Of a stretch of 64,000 bases of DNA, positions 1 through 12,235 are shown one piece after another. The translations under genes were made by a program, and so were the position numbers. Source of the stretch: Chrysomallon squamiferum (lineage: Eukaryota; Mollusca; Gastropoda; Neomphalida; Peltospiridae); the NCBI GenBank assembly GCA_012295275.1, contig CM022666.1:5352419-5416418 (forward strand), written 5' to 3'. The notes beneath the pieces were generated by a model. The model did not search any database and was not told where the DNA came from. It was given only the letters and a program-made list of their open reading frames with translations. How positions within the stretch are numbered: position 1 is the stretch's first letter; the number at the start of each line of letters is the position of its first letter.

Positions 1-792
1 ACAACAACACTCGGTGAACTCGGGTAGGGCTTAATAGCGGAAAGTTCTACGTTCAGCGAACAAATTTGACAAGCCAGACCGTATCGACCTTACGGGGATT
101 TTTTTTATTTTTTATTTTTTATTTTTTTTTCAAGTTATGATAATATCACTTAATATTACTATATTAATAGAACTGTTACATTAAGGTGCCAGTGCATTTT
201 GCAGATTTTCGAGATACCAGACAAATAAATGAGTGCTGTATTTTCTGTGGCTGTTATTATTCTTACCTGACAACGCATGTGCTAGATACTTATCGACCGT
301 ATCGCGAGATTTAGTTTTTTCAATAATATTGTATTGTACAAATGAAATTAGGACGTGTAAAAATCCTAAACAGCATTGTTAATTTATAATTTTATGTAAA
401 TAAATATAACCTATGAAATAAGTGAAATTATACTTTTATATAACTGTATATAACCTATGAAATAAGTGTAATTATAATTTTATATCAATATATATGACCT
501 ATGAAATAAGTGAAAATAAAATTTTATATAAATATATATAACATATTAAATAAGTGAAATTATAATTTTATATTAATATATATAATCGAAGAAATAAATG
601 AAATTATAATTTTATATAAATATATATAACATATGAAATAATTGAAATCATAATTTTATATAAATATATATAACATATGAAATAAGTGAAATTATAATTT
701 TATATTAATATATATAATCAAAGAAATAAATGAAATTATAATTTTATATAAATAAATATATAACCTATGAAATAAGTAAAACATTTACTTAC
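1..792 (-). other. Intron 1 of a TNF-like copy lying off the left edge, with a ~46-bp minisatellite
   Basis: This stretch matches the region 58850-59505, which is the first intron of TNF copy 4. The opening bases (cactcggtgaactcgggtag) recur at about 58857, and the segment near 285 recurs near 59100. From about 380 to 790 there is a degenerate repeat of about 46 bp (core cctatgaaataagtgaaatt). The same repeat follows the first-exon donor of every TNF copy here (32530-32690, 47670-47750, 59220-59500). No coding sequence is seen. Confidence 0.6.
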
Positions 793-1044
793 CTAAATTA
801 GGCTGACTCTGTGTTCACAATGGAGTGAAGCACGTCTAAGCTCTATGACAGGTTTCGTTGATTTTTATACCAGCCACTTTGAAAAAGTCGTATGACGTCG
901 TCTACCTCCTTTCAGAGAATAATAATTTTCTTCGGGTATACTGGGCTTTCCACCCAGGCTGTATGTAGATATCAGTCAAGCATATTACTTTGAAAACATA
1001 GTATCATATTCTCTACCAGCTCACTCGATCATTTTTGATTGGCT
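793..1044 (-). promoter_or_regulatory. CCAAT/TATA promoter and noncoding first exon of an off-window TNF-like gene (P0)
   Basis: On the minus strand a CCAAT box (agccaatc, complement of 1037-1044) is followed by a TATA box (TATAAAAA, complement of 862-869). About 30 bases further on lies a short noncoding exon ending in a strong donor (aatttag|gtaagt) at 793. The same arrangement precedes TNF copy 3 (47755-47895) and copy 4 (59506-59648). The exons it would serve lie left of base 1, so a further TNF-like gene is inferred there. The transcription start is not mapped. Confidence 0.6.
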
Positions 1045-1314
1045 AAGAGGAAATGTCGTCTGATTTATTTAAATTTATTGCTTATTTGTTTTTTCTTCTG
1101 TCGTTTTTAATTTTTCGCTATAGATTTCGTATAGTCATTTAATTTACTATGAATGAAATGAGCAAAGTTATTATATGTATTTTGTTGTCTGTTTGTGTTG
1201 TTTATAAATAACCTACATATTATAGTAGTTATTGCTATAATAGTAGTAGTTGTTGTAGTTGTGGTAGTAGTAGTAGTTGTTGTTGTTGTTGCGGTTGCTT
1301 TTGTCGTTATTGTT

Positions 1315-1545
1315 AAACAAAGAGTACAGTGTAACTTCTATTCCTGTGTCAACTAAACCATACACAACAAAAGGAAAACAGTGGAAAGTTCCAGCTCAAA
1401 TTTGTCATCTTACACGTAGTCGGAATAAATAAGTGTAGTGATCAATTATGATTACAGGGCCAGGTACATAAAGTCTCAGAAATATCTCCCTATGACAGAA
1501 GAATCTTCAGTTTGTAAGTGTCACTTGTATCATGACTGTTGATCA
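1315..1545 (-). repeat. M block, copy 1 (conserved paralogous segment upstream of TNF promoters)
   Basis: A segment of about 230-250 bp recurs at 41820-42030, 59930-60185 and 63100-63440, with 5' fragments at 1985-2145 and 13090-13165. On the minus strand some copies stay open over some 40 codons (including NPGWNFPLCDTQTTC). Every copy is broken by a stop or frame change, and this one lacks about 20 bp in the middle. A donor-like cgt|gtaag is shared by most copies. It may be an exon relic or a conserved upstream element; I do not recognise the product. Confidence 0.45.
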
Positions 1546-1549
1546 ATCT

Positions 1550-1965
1550 GCCGAATAAATAAATAAATGAATGAATAAATAAATAAATAAATGAGCGAAA
1601 CAAAGTAAAATAAAATAAAAACAAAATAAAATAAAATAAAAACAAAATAAAATAAAATAAAATAAATGAAAATAATTTTATGAAAGAAAAAAAGTGTAAC
1701 AAATAAGTAAAATAAATAAAAATAATTAAAATATGCTAAATTAAAATTTAAAAAATTAGAAAATAAAAATAAAAACGCGATAAAAATAAATAAAAATACA
1801 AAATGATGAAAGTAAAGTAAAATAAATAAATACATTAAAAAAATAAAATAAATGAAATAAAATTATAGTAAGATAAATAAAAATAAGGTAAATAGAGGAA
1901 AATAAAAATAAAGACAAACAAACAAACCATAAATAAATTTAAAAAAGAATTGAAAAAAGAATAGA
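1550..1965. repeat. AATAA/TAAA-rich low-complexity tract
   Basis: Almost pure A and T in aaataaaat-type units. The same kind of tract follows the M block at 42025-42530 and 60190-60640. The open frames across it are compositional and do not look like genes. Confidence 0.8.
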
Positions 1966-2436
1966 AAAGGGAAACGATATATTCTGCGTGTCACAAGGTG
2001 GACATTTGTACATAATCGGGATAAATAACTGAAGTTATCCATTTATTACTATAGGGCCAGGAATATGAAAAGTCTCAGAAATATCTGCCTGTGACAGAAG
2101 AATCTTCCACTTGTAAACGTTACTTGTATCATGACTGTTGATTCAGTGGTTGGAAAAAAAGTCACAATTTTCATATAACAAAATATATGAATCTATAGAA
2201 TTTATTGAATGAGGCATCATAGTCTACATGGGGTGATTGTTAAGCTTACTGATTAGGTCAATTAGGTTAGATTTCATGCTGTTCAGGGGTGGTGACTTGT
2301 TACACTTATTAATTAGGCAGGATTAAACAAAGAGTTTTCATATTGTGCAGGGTTGATACTTGGGTCCAGCTTACTGATTAGGATAGATTTAAACTAAGAG
2401 CTTCCTATTGTAAATAACTGATAAAATGTTCGATGT

Positions 2437-2495
2437 TAAAATGTGTTTCACTGTATATTCTCCAGCTTATTCTAGTATCAGAAGTATGTATATCT
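2437..2495 (+). pseudogene. Fragment of the Z exon
   Basis: The bases aaaatgtgtttcactgtata and the following atcagaagtatgta match the start of the Z exon (9574 and 20720). The splice acceptor and the rest of the exon are missing. The same fragment is at about 13454-13512, and a shorter one is at 60964-60998. Confidence 0.5.
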
Positions 2496-2739
2496 TTGCT
2501 CTTCTGTATTAATCCTTACGTGATTGTTTTAACCGATTACAATTATTCTATCCATCTATATGATTCTTTACTGCTATACTGAATAGAGTTTTAAAGGGGT
2601 CTTGTGTTTGTTGTGTTCTAGTGTACAATAAAGGGTGTATACATACATATATATGCTTTCTTATTAGATTATGCATGTGTTCATACTTTTGTTTAATAGA
2701 TATTACCAGTGAAGGGATTTTTGTTTTTATGTTTGTCAG

Positions 2740-2870
2740 GCTTTGAATATTCACAGATCATTTTAGCTTATTATTCTTTAGTACGAGGATATCAAAAAAT
2801 TTGTGTTACTTCTTACATTGGAGGTGTTGACTACCTGAAAGTCAGTGACACTGTATATAAACAAACACAT
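2740..2870 (+). pseudogene. TNF-homology-domain relic on the opposite strand
   Basis: The plus-strand frame here reads SLVRGYQKICVTSYIGGVDY followed by LKVSDTV. It matches the late part of the terminal TNF exon of copy 1, which reads CKVRGDNERCVPSYIGAVYY then LKANDTV. The match extends to the bases (for example gtacgagga and the tacctgaaag stretch), so it is true homology. The rest of the exon is lost and no splice sites fit. Its orientation is opposite to all other TNF copies here. A second copy with a further frameshift is at 13757-13885. Confidence 0.7.
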
Positions 2871-3174
2871 ACATTACATTTTATAAATATATAAAAATTG
2901 TTCAGTTAAATAAAAATGTTTATTGTTATCTCAACTCTATTCTGTTGTAGTTGAGCAGATTAGATTCACCATCTGACGCTTAAAGCTATTATAATAACCG
3001 TTATTATAATTAATTAATTAATTAATATTATTATTATTATTATTATTATTTTTTTTTTTTTTTTTTTTTTTTTTTATTCGTTCATTTAATATTGTTCTTG
3101 TTGTTGTTGTTGCTAGTTAGTTATTTTGGTCCATATAAAGAGAGACTATACATTTATTTCCATTAAATTTATTA

Positions 3175-3202
3175 AATTCACACACACACACACACACACT
3201 CA

Positions 3203-3255
<53 letters not shown>
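3175..3255. repeat. (CA)n microsatellite
   Basis: An interrupted CA repeat. The unit B counterpart at about 14195-14272 is uninterrupted and of different length. The flanking sequence, 2900-3900, is AT-rich and noncoding. Confidence 0.9.
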
Positions 3256-3258
<3 letters not shown>

Positions 3259-4027
3259 GATCCATACCCAGACACACACACATACATATTATTTAAAATA
3301 TTTTTGATACTCTAACACGATTCTTTGACTAGTTACCAGAGTTTTTGAAAAACAACATATTATGACTATGTTAAACTGTTTTGTCCTCTCAAGAAGATTT
3401 CCGAGAAGAAATAAATACTCATTTTATTCTTGAACTGGGCTATAAATAGATGTTACGTCAGCCGAATTACTAATAGACGGATTCACAAAGTTTGAATACA
3501 TTATTATTATTAAATAAATTTGTTGCTGTTCTTACTTTTGTTGAAACTGAAAATGAACACAAATATCTTTTTAAGGTGAAATAAATAAATTAATTAAAAG
3601 AAAAAAGTAATAAAATGAAATGAAATAAAAGAAATACAGTAAAATAAACTAATGAAAATAAACAATCAAACAAATAATTAAATAAATAAATAAAGTTTAT
3701 AGCAGATGTTCGATCAATTTATCCATAAACTTCTTCACCTTTTACGCTCAATTCATCGATAAATTATAAATATATAATAAAAAAATACTTAATTTCTTAA
3801 AATAAATGGTACAAACGGGTACAGTTCATATGTTTAATTCCGTTTTTCATTCAGGCACGCGCTAAAGTTTCCCTCAGCTGTGTTGATCAGTTGACACGCA
3901 GACGTCACACGTGCATGTGGTGTTCAGATTCTCTCTTCTCTTCTGCTTCCATTTAAACTTAACACTTTTATAATTTACTTTTCCAATATGTCAAAACCAA
4001 TTTGTGCTTGTGTCTGTGTTAATTTAC

Positions 4028-4345
4028 CACTTTTCTCAGCTTTTCTGTGACTTTGACTCAGTTTCTAAAAATAATATTAATAACCAGTTTGAAACTCGTC
4101 TATTACAATCAATTTTAAATTTATAAATATTTTTCAGCACAATTAATTTCTTCTTTTCATAATTTCACTATTATTAAACGCATATGGATGTTTTTCTTAA
4201 TTTTGTTTGTAATGAACATCACTATTTAATATTTTTATATAGAAGTTATCTGTTTCTATATAAAAATTCTTTTTTCTTTGGTGGTTGTTGCATTTAATGT
4301 ATTTATAAAACAGACGAGTATCGAGTTTAATATTGCATTTTCCTA
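4028..4345 (-). pseudogene. TNF-like gene relic r1 (37-nt exon plus remains of the anchor exon)
   Basis: The complement of 4028-4064 is a 37-nt exon flanked by ttttag and gtaaat. It reads KLSQSHRKAEKS, matching KLSESHTKAEKS of the intact copies. Upstream, near 4310-4345, only a scrap of the anchor exon is left (gagtatcgagtttaat against gagtatgaagtttagt). The 108-nt and terminal exons are not found downstream in the same orientation. The unit B counterpart (15045-15080) has lost one more base. Confidence 0.65.
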
Positions 4346-4719
4346 TAGATACAGTCTGTGTCAAACATGACAAAAATGTTATTAGTAATCAATAATACCA
4401 AGATAAAGACACACACATAAATAACATTCTTTCAAAAAATAAAAGTAGAATAATAAATAAAACCACACACACATACACAAACACACACACACACATAAAC
4501 ACACACACACACACAAGCACACTCACACACACACACAAACACAAACACACACAAACACACACAAACACACACACACACACACAAAAACACACAGAAACAG
4601 AAACACACACAAACACACGCAGAAAAGCGCGCAACAGATACTATACAAACAACAGAATACTTTTTCAAACAATTAAAATAAGACTATAGGAAAATAATGA
4701 CATATCTTGCAAAAATATA

Positions 4720-6497
4720 TACTGCATTTTACTTCCTTTTCGATAACGAAATGATTTTTATATCACGTGTTAGAGACAGCTGCACTTTAGAAGATAATAA
4801 TATTGTATTGAAAACAAAGAGAAAATTAAGTTTCCTATAAACTGGGATTTTTTCCGATGACGCGTTGTCCTTCGAATCACATTTTGATTGGCTGTGAGAA
4901 AATATAACCTAATGGAGAGGATGACATGCTTAGAATCAAAACTGAAAACAAAATTAATACTTAAAACTTGCATAATGTTCATAAATAAACAAGGTGCATT
5001 TATTGCTGGTTGTTACTGTTGTAGTTCTTGCTATTATTAATATTAACATTGCTGTTGTCATTCAGAGTTCATGTGGCAAAAAGCTAAAAATAACAACAAT
5101 AAACAAAAAACAAACAATACAAATAAGTCACATACTATTAGCGCACGCACACACGCACACACACACACATACACACAGTGATCTATTTAAGAATTTTGCC
5201 CTGAGTTGTTTTTATGATAGAAACTACGCCAGGTACCTGTGATCTACAAGCACAAACAGAAACATGGAAAGAAAAACGTAACAACTGACTACTAAGCACA
5301 GGTATTTTATCATTTTTTTTATGAATCACTCTTCAACAGTCTAATCCGAAATAAATGAACAAAAATTTAATGCAGAATATCTGTATTATCTGATTTCAAA
5401 TGCCCTATGCAGTATAACCGGTCGGGAAGCTTTTGCAGAGATGTTATCAGACAGCTATGCGGTGTTTTGGAGGAGTGTCAAGTTAATGTAATAATTGGTG
5501 GCTGACCAAGCGTTGCCGACCCCTGAACAGTAGTAACGTGAATAAAGCAGACAGAGAAATGAGATCACACGTTACCTGTACATTTTTCAGCGACGTCATT
5601 GTAAGATGGGTTATTACAAACAGCCATTTATAAACACTGCACGGGTTGAACTACTTTTAAGTATTTGATATGAACATGGTTATATACCAGAAATATTTAA
5701 CTTACTGTCTATAAAGTATATAAATAATGCTTCATAAAATAAAACTTAAATCATGTCACTGACTGGTGTATAAGTGAAAAGTGAGTTGAAAAACATTCTC
5801 ATTAATTTAACTTGATATTTAAAAAAGAAAAGAAGAAAAAGAAGAAAATTACAAATGCGGAAGAAATTTGTTTACATTTAAAGTAACTATCCAAGTAATA
5901 CAAATTATGAACATGTGACCAGAGCTATCGCTGTAGTCTTTATGGAACAAAAATGACAGCAGCAAACAAAACTAATTATAATGATGATGATGACGATGAT
6001 AACTTTAATAGTAGTAGTAGTAGCAGCAGCAGCACTAATACAAATAGTAGCAGTAGTAGAAAGAATAATACTAGTAATCATGATTATATAGTAATAAATA
6101 TAGCAGTAGTAATAATGATGAAGATGATAGTGATAATAAAGTTAATGATAATTATGATAGCCACGATAATAAAATTAATAATCATAATATTTATGATTCT
6201 GGAATGCTTCTAAAACGAAAAGTCTTATTGTGATAAAACAAAAAAATGCTTTAAATAGATTGTTTATTATGCAAATTGTACATCAAATTTTAAATGTAAC
6301 GTATATATATAAACATTTATTACTGTGATCATTTCAATGCATGAGTACATACTGTATAAAGAAAATCCTTTTTTACTGGAAAATCCACTTAACTTGTATT
6401 ATTCATTATAAACTAATAAGTGAACATTTAACTTTCATCAGTTAATTTATATAGAAAACCAGTAATATTTAAATATTTATTCACTGAATACAGCAAA

Positions 6498-6594
<97 letters not shown>

Positions 6595-6600
6595 AATTAT
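4720..6600 (+). repeat. R1 cassette, copy a
   Basis: This is one of about ten same-orientation copies of a roughly 2-kb segment. In order it carries a CCAAT-like block, a CA repeat, the conserved atctatttaagaat stretch, a cattttt-cagcgacgtcat block with a TATA-like sequence 30-40 bp further on, a GAT/AGT trinucleotide block, and a long CT repeat (6500-6593). Open frames in it are short and follow the trinucleotide repeats. No transposase or reverse transcriptase is visible and no clear terminal repeats were seen. Confidence 0.75.
4755..4893 (-). promoter_or_regulatory. CCAAT/TATA-like pair at the R1 edge
   Basis: On the minus strand agccaatc (complement of 4886-4893) is followed about 125 bases later by a TATA-like stretch (complement of 4755-4763, gatataaaaa). 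It resembles the TNF promoters P0, P3 and P4 and lies upstream of relic r1. The edge of R1 may therefore be an old TNF promoter. No donor-bearing first exon could be identified. Confidence 0.35.
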
Positions 6601-7027
6601 TTCTTCAATACTGAGCATCAAAAAGGGATGCTAGGAAGCAAGGCTGCTTTGATGTGGAGATTTAAAAAAAAAACGAAGTTAATGTAATAATTGGTATCCA
6701 AGTTTTCAGATGACAGGCGGGACTAAATTCCTCGCCGAGCGCTGGACTACAGCGTCACTTCTGTTCAGGTGTTCGGTAAGACCGATGTATAATAGTACTA
6801 TCACGTGCCGGGATTTCCAGTAAGCAATTAGTGTGTCAAGGTCTGTGTACCCGTAGAGAAGGAACTCTTATCTGATGTAAATTTAGTTTTCATGAGTCCG
6901 TGAGTACTCATATTAACAAGACTTAGAGCACGCGAAATATGACACTATTTGGGTGGTTTTGTAGTGATTTTATGCTGTGACCTAGAACAGACACTGACAT
7001 GCGCAGTTCAGTCAATGACGCGCTCAA

Positions 7028-7041
7028 ATGGAAGTAAACAG
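7028..7041 (+). other. Possible tiny first coding exon (ATG then donor), unit A
   Basis: An ATG in a conserved block is followed after 14 bases by a possible donor (aacag|gtggga). The corresponding place at 27927-27940 and 54575-54588 reads ATGGAGGTGTACAG followed by gtaagac, a better donor. About 60 bases upstream are conserved (acatgcgcagttcag). No downstream exon could be attached. Confidence 0.25.
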
Positions 7042-7269
7042 GTGGGAAATCCTAATATGTAAGGTTATTCATCTTCAAAGTCATTTTACACACGCGTTCA
7101 TACTGTTACAGATACTGAGTTAGAACTCGCAGTTAACTGTTGCATGACCTTATTCAGTGCAGAGTTCAGATGGAAACCAAAACACATCAAGAAAACCACA
7201 ACAAAATAAAAAATAATTAACAATAATAAACAAAAAATACAAAACAATACAAATAAGTCACATACTGTT

Positions 7270-7329
<60 letters not shown>

Positions 7330-7722
7330 TGTTATATACACGCAGAGACTCGTACACACATACAAACAGGGTTCGCCCCCTCCTCAAGGCTCAAGTCCCC
7401 CTCACCCTTCCCACTTAGTTTATATAATATGAATGGTTATAACTTATGATCTAGTTGAAAGCACAAACATGGTTTTACAGTTACATAATAATTTATTTAT
7501 AAATCAAATGTGAAAATAGGAATTTATGTAACATAAACTGCCGCCATAGGCACTAGCCTAGAAAGCCTATATGGGAAATCCGGCCCTTCATACAAATACA
7601 TAATTAAAAAAACGTTTGTCCATGTGTGGCTATGTGTTTTTGTGTGAGTGTCGTTTTGTGTGTTTGTGTGTCTGTGTGTGTAAGTTTATGATTTGATTTT
7701 GTATATGTCTGTGCTAACTTGC

Positions 7723-8115
7723 CACTTTTCTCTACTTTTGTATGATTTTTAAACAGTTTCTGAAAAGAATATTAATAACCATTTTAAATTTCGTCCATAT
7801 TAAATTAATTATAAATTTATAAATATTTTTCAGCACAATGAATTTCTCCTTTTCATAATATTATATTATTAAATGTGTATGGATCTTCCTTCACAGTTTA
7901 ATTCATAAGGAAATCAACTTTTTAATATTTATATATAGAATTTAACCATTTCTAAATAAAACGTTCTTTTTTCTTTTTTCTTTTTTCTTCTGTATTTCTT
8001 TTTTTTTTTTCTTTTTTTTTTTCTTTTTTCTTGCATTTAATATATTCATGAGACTGATGAGTATCAAATTTAGTACCATAAGAGAAATGACAATAACTGA
8101 ACTATTTGGTTTCAT
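7723..8115 (-). pseudogene. TNF-like gene relic r2 (anchor fragment and 37-nt exon)
   Basis: The complement of 8115 downwards reads MKPNSSVIVISLMVLNLILI, matching the N-terminal membrane anchor of the intact TNF copies (MVPFRPVIAISLMVLNLILI). Homology stops just after the anchor, so the cysteine-rich part is gone. The 37-nt exon follows at 7723-7759 (KLFKNHTKVEKS) with a GC donor (gtg|gcaagt) in place of GT. The following intron matches copy 3 to about 7600, and exon 4 is absent. Unit B carries the same relic at 18735-19128. Confidence 0.65.
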
Positions 8116-8233
8116 TTTACTTGACAGTCTGTTTCAAACAATAATACCAAAATAAAAAATCATACAAAAACACATACATAAATAACATTCTTTCAAAAAA
8201 TAAAAGTAAAATAATAAATTAAACCAAGAAAAA

Positions 8234-8347
<114 letters not shown>

Positions 8348-8505
8348 CAAACTTGAATTAAACTTATACACAAACACGAAGACACACATACCATCTCTAG
8401 TAATATAAACACAAATACATACACATACTGTTTAACTGCTTTCATTTTCATCACCTGTACCAACGTCTTGGATGTGTTAATCCAGGTACTTACTATAACA
8501 TTAAC

Positions 8506-8549
<44 letters not shown>

Positions 8550-8584
8550 TTAGTATTAATAAAAATAATATTAATATTGACCAG

Positions 8585-8660
8585 TGTACAAAGAAAGTTC
8601 CAATGAGTTTATTTGTTCTGCATGAGAAACAAGTCGACTGTTGATCTATGAATCAGTTCT
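8585..8660 (-). pseudogene. Fragment of X terminal exon, unit A
   Basis: The complement contains the start of the X terminal exon (SRLVSHAEQIN) and its acceptor, but has lost 16 bases that are present in unit B (19600-19682). Homology also ends early, after about 25 codons. It is a broken piece. Confidence 0.55.
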
Positions 8661-8859
8661 GAAATTTAAAAAAATATATATTCAGATACACTTTATATTC
8701 TAAACCACAGTATGTCAGTTTTATAATATCATACACTGAATACATTGTATTTGCTATACTGAATATTTAATATTATGTTCTTTGATTTGTAAATTACAGG
8801 ATACATAGTGTATTGTAACGATCTTTAAGGTTACCGTACTGGAATAATACTGTATCACT

Positions 8860-9500
8860 TGGTACATAAATTACATGGTATCTACTGCACTCTATTAATC
8901 TTTAAGGTCTATGAATATATTCTGAAATTTAAAAAAAATATATATTCAGATACATTGTATATTCTACATCATAGTATGTCAGTTTTATAATATCATACAC
9001 TGAATATATGGTATTTTTTATGCTGAATCTTTAATATTATATCCTTTGATTTATAAATTACATGGTATGTACTGTAATATTTTTGTATATTATATCCTTG
9101 GATATACCCATTAATGTACTCATTTATACTCTACACCACAGGACCTCATTTGTTTATAAAATAACACACAGAATACATATTATTTGCAATACTGAATCTG
9201 TAATATTCTATCTTTGAAAATATAAATTACATGGTATGTACTGTATTTTATTATACATTATTTAATACTATATTCCTGGATATATAAATTACATGCAATA
9301 TTCTGCATTCTATTAATCTTTAATACTGGATACATAAATTACATGGTATGTACTGCAGTCTACTAATCTTTAATACTGGATACATAAATTACATGGTATA
9401 TACTGCAGTATATTAGTCTTTAACAGCGTATCTCTAGACGTATAAATTACATGGTATGTACTGTACTTATGTCTCCCTGTAAATATAAACTACATGATAT
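8860..9500. repeat. Degenerate 50-bp minisatellite, unit A
   Basis: Repeats built on ggatacataaattacatggt with attached ctattaatctttaat. Fewer and more diverged copies than in unit B (19880-20600). Related arrays lie at 24095-24230, 34690-34760 and 52900-53588. Confidence 0.75.
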
Positions 9501-9573
9501 GTAATGTACTGGAATAATACTGTATTCTGAATTTTTCAATTATATTATTCTGCAACTTTTGTCTTATTTCCAG

Positions 9574-9725
9574 TTAAAATGTGTTTCACTATATATTCTC
9601 CAGCGTGCTCTAGTATCAGAAGTATGTTTAATATGGAAGTTATTTATAGCAATAAGGGTGGTATCAAAATCTGTTATGAAGGGTTCGTGTATGCTGCGGC
9701 AGAATTTCTTCGTGATATCGAGTGA
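9574..9725 (+). pseudogene. Z exon, unit A (premature stop)
   Basis: After a good acceptor (cttatttccag) the frame reads KMCFTIYSPACSSIRSMFNM and continues to LRDIE, then a TGA at 9723. In unit B the same codon is TGG and the frame runs ten codons further. I do not recognise the domain; it has three or four cysteines and looks like part of an extracellular protein. The upstream exon is unknown. The TGA suggests decay, or a true difference between duplicates or alleles. Confidence 0.4.
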
Positions 9726-10039
9726 AACATCAGCCTAAACCATCAACATTAAAATCAAAGAACTTTAACAAAATGTGTTTAATCTATCTTTCATTGCTAG
9801 TATATTTCTTAATTAAAAATTGTGACTTCTTTTCGGGAATAATTATCATCTGCTGAGTGGTAGGTGTAACGGACTCTTGTTTATCAGAAAGATCTGGCGA
9901 CAGACGTCAAACTGCAAAGTCGGGAACACGTTGACAAATAACGTGAGTCACTTTTTCATAAAAGAACCGAGATATTTATTATTATTTTTGTTTTGGTTAG
10001 GGTAACGGTCGCTGTCCACTGAACGCACTATTTAACTAG

Positions 10040-11860
10040 AAATATATATTGCCTTTTTACTTTCTTTTCGTTAACGAAATGATATTTATATTATGTGTTA
10101 GAGACAGCTGCACTTTAAAAGATAATAATATTGTAATGAAAACAAACAGAAAATAAGTTTCCCATAAACTGTTGTTTTATTTCCGATGACCCGTTGTCCT
10201 TCAAATCACATTTTGATTGACTCTGAGAAAATATAACCTTATCGAGAGAATGAGATGCTTAGGATCAAAAATGAAATCAAAATTAATAATTAAAAGTTGC
10301 ACAATGTTCGTAAATAAACTACATGCATTTATTGCTGGTTGTTACTGTTGTAGTTCTTGTTATTATTAATATTAACATTGCTATTGTCGTTCAGGGTTCA
10401 GGTGGAAAAAAGCTAAAAAACAACAACAATAAAAAACAATAATAAACAAAACAACAAACAATACAAATGTGAGATACTATTAGCCCCCCTCCACACACAC
10501 ATACGCACTCACACAGTCACACACACACACACACACACTCACATACGCACTCACACAGTCTCACACACACACACACACCGTGATCTATTTAAGAATATTG
10601 CCCTGAGTTGTTTTTATGATAGAAACTACGCCAAGTACCTGTGATCTACAAGCAGGAACAGAAACATGGAAAGAAAAACGTAACAACTGACTACTAATCT
10701 CAGATATGTTATTATTTTTTGTTTAATCACTCTTAACAGTCTAACCCTAAATAAATGAACAAAAAGTTAATAAGAATATCTGTATTATCTGATTTCAAAC
10801 GCCCTGTGTAGTACAACAGGGCTCGGGAAGCTTATCGAGAGAGGTTATCAGACAGCTTATGCCGTGTTTTGGAGGGGTGTCAAGTTAATGTAATAATTGG
10901 TGTCTGACCAAGCGTTGCGACATCTGAACAGCAGCAGCGTGAATGAATCAGACAGAGAAATGAGATATCAATCATGTTACGTGTACATTTTTCAGCGACG
11001 TCATGGTAACACTGGACTTTACAAACAGCTGTTTATAAAAATTGCACGGAATGAACTACTTTAAATATGTGATCTGAACATGGTTATATAACAGCAATAT
11101 TTAACTTACTGTTTATAAAGTATACAAATTATCCTTCATAAAATAAAAATTAAATCATGTCACTGACTGGTGTATAAGTGAAAAGTGAGTTGAAAAATAA
11201 TCTCATTAATTTTAATTGATATTTCAAAAAGAAAAGACAGTGATAAATGCAGAACAAGGCATTCGTATTACATTTAAAGTAACTATCCAAGTAATAAAAA
11301 TTATGAACAGGTGACCAGAGGTATCGGTGTAGTCTTTATTTAACAACAATGTCAGCAACAAACAATACTAATGATTATGATGATGATGATGATAAATTTA
11401 ATAGTAGTAGCGGTAGCACTAATATAAATAGTAGGAGTAGTAGAAAGAATAATATTAGTAATCATGATTATATAGTAATAATATAGCAGTAGTAATAATG
11501 ATGAAGATGATAGTGGTAGTAAAGTTAATGATAAATATGATAGTCATAATAAATCAGTAATGATGATGATGATGATAGACATAATAAAATTAATAATCAT
11601 AATATTTACGATTCTGAAATGCTTCTAAAAAGAAAATTCTTATTCTGAGAAAACAAAAAATGCTTTAAATAGATTGTTTATTATGCAAATTGTACATCAA
11701 ATTTTAAATGTAACGTATATATAAACATTTATTATTCTAATCATTTCAATGCATGAGTACATACTGTAAAAAGAAAATCCTTTTTAACTGGAACATCCAC
11801 TTAACTTGTATTATTCATTATAAACCAATCAATGAACATTTAACTTTCAACTATCACTTG
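10040..11860 (+). repeat. R1 cassette, copy b
   Basis: Same order of blocks as the copy at 4720 but more diverged, and without the long CT run at its end. The kappaB-like place reads tggactttac (about 11014). Confidence 0.7.
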
Positions 11861-11874
11861 CTATAGAAAATCAA

Positions 11875-12235
11875 CCATACAAGAACATTCACTGTACACT
11901 GAATATTAACTGTACTTGAGCATCCACTATGCAACGAATATCCAGTGTACATAGAACATCTATTGTAGAAGAATTCATTGTAAATAGAACATCTATTGTA
12001 CAAGAATATCCATTGCACAATGTGAGTAAAACCTAAAATAATAGTAAATAAAACCTGAAGCAGAGTCCATCTTTTTGTGAATGATGAGGATAGTCAGTGA
12101 TTATTTTGTTAATAAAATTCTGGATGATGATGTAGACAATAAAATTATAAACGATGAGGTTGACACTGAATTTTTGAATGAGGATCTTGACAGTAAAATT
12201 CTGAATAATGATGATGACCATGACAACCTTTGTTC
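11875..12235 (+). repeat. Short-period minisatellite joined to a 27-bp repeat
   Basis: From 11875 to 12020 there are about 20-bp units of the type gaacatccattgtacaa. From about 12100 to 12220 there are 27-bp units whose plus frame reads DNKIINDEV, DTEFLNEDL, DSKILNNDD. The same pair is at 22980-23330 and 38310-38970, and inverted at 50330-51070. The open frame (12081-12275) is a product of the repeat. Confidence 0.65.

Noticed and set aside
2548-2754. 68-codon minus frame, identical at 13565
   Set aside because: Its identity follows from the near-identical duplication and gives no evidence of coding; the plus-strand TNF relic overlaps it.
4389-4668. Open frames of mostly C and V across CA repeats (also 7098, 15408, 18112, 35354, 49832-50099)
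   Set aside because: They are translations of (CA)n or (GT)n and differ between duplicate units.
5953-6213. D/S/N-rich frames in the R1 copies (also 16972, 37798, 43984)
   Set aside because: They follow the GAT/AGT trinucleotide block and are frameshifted in other R1 copies.
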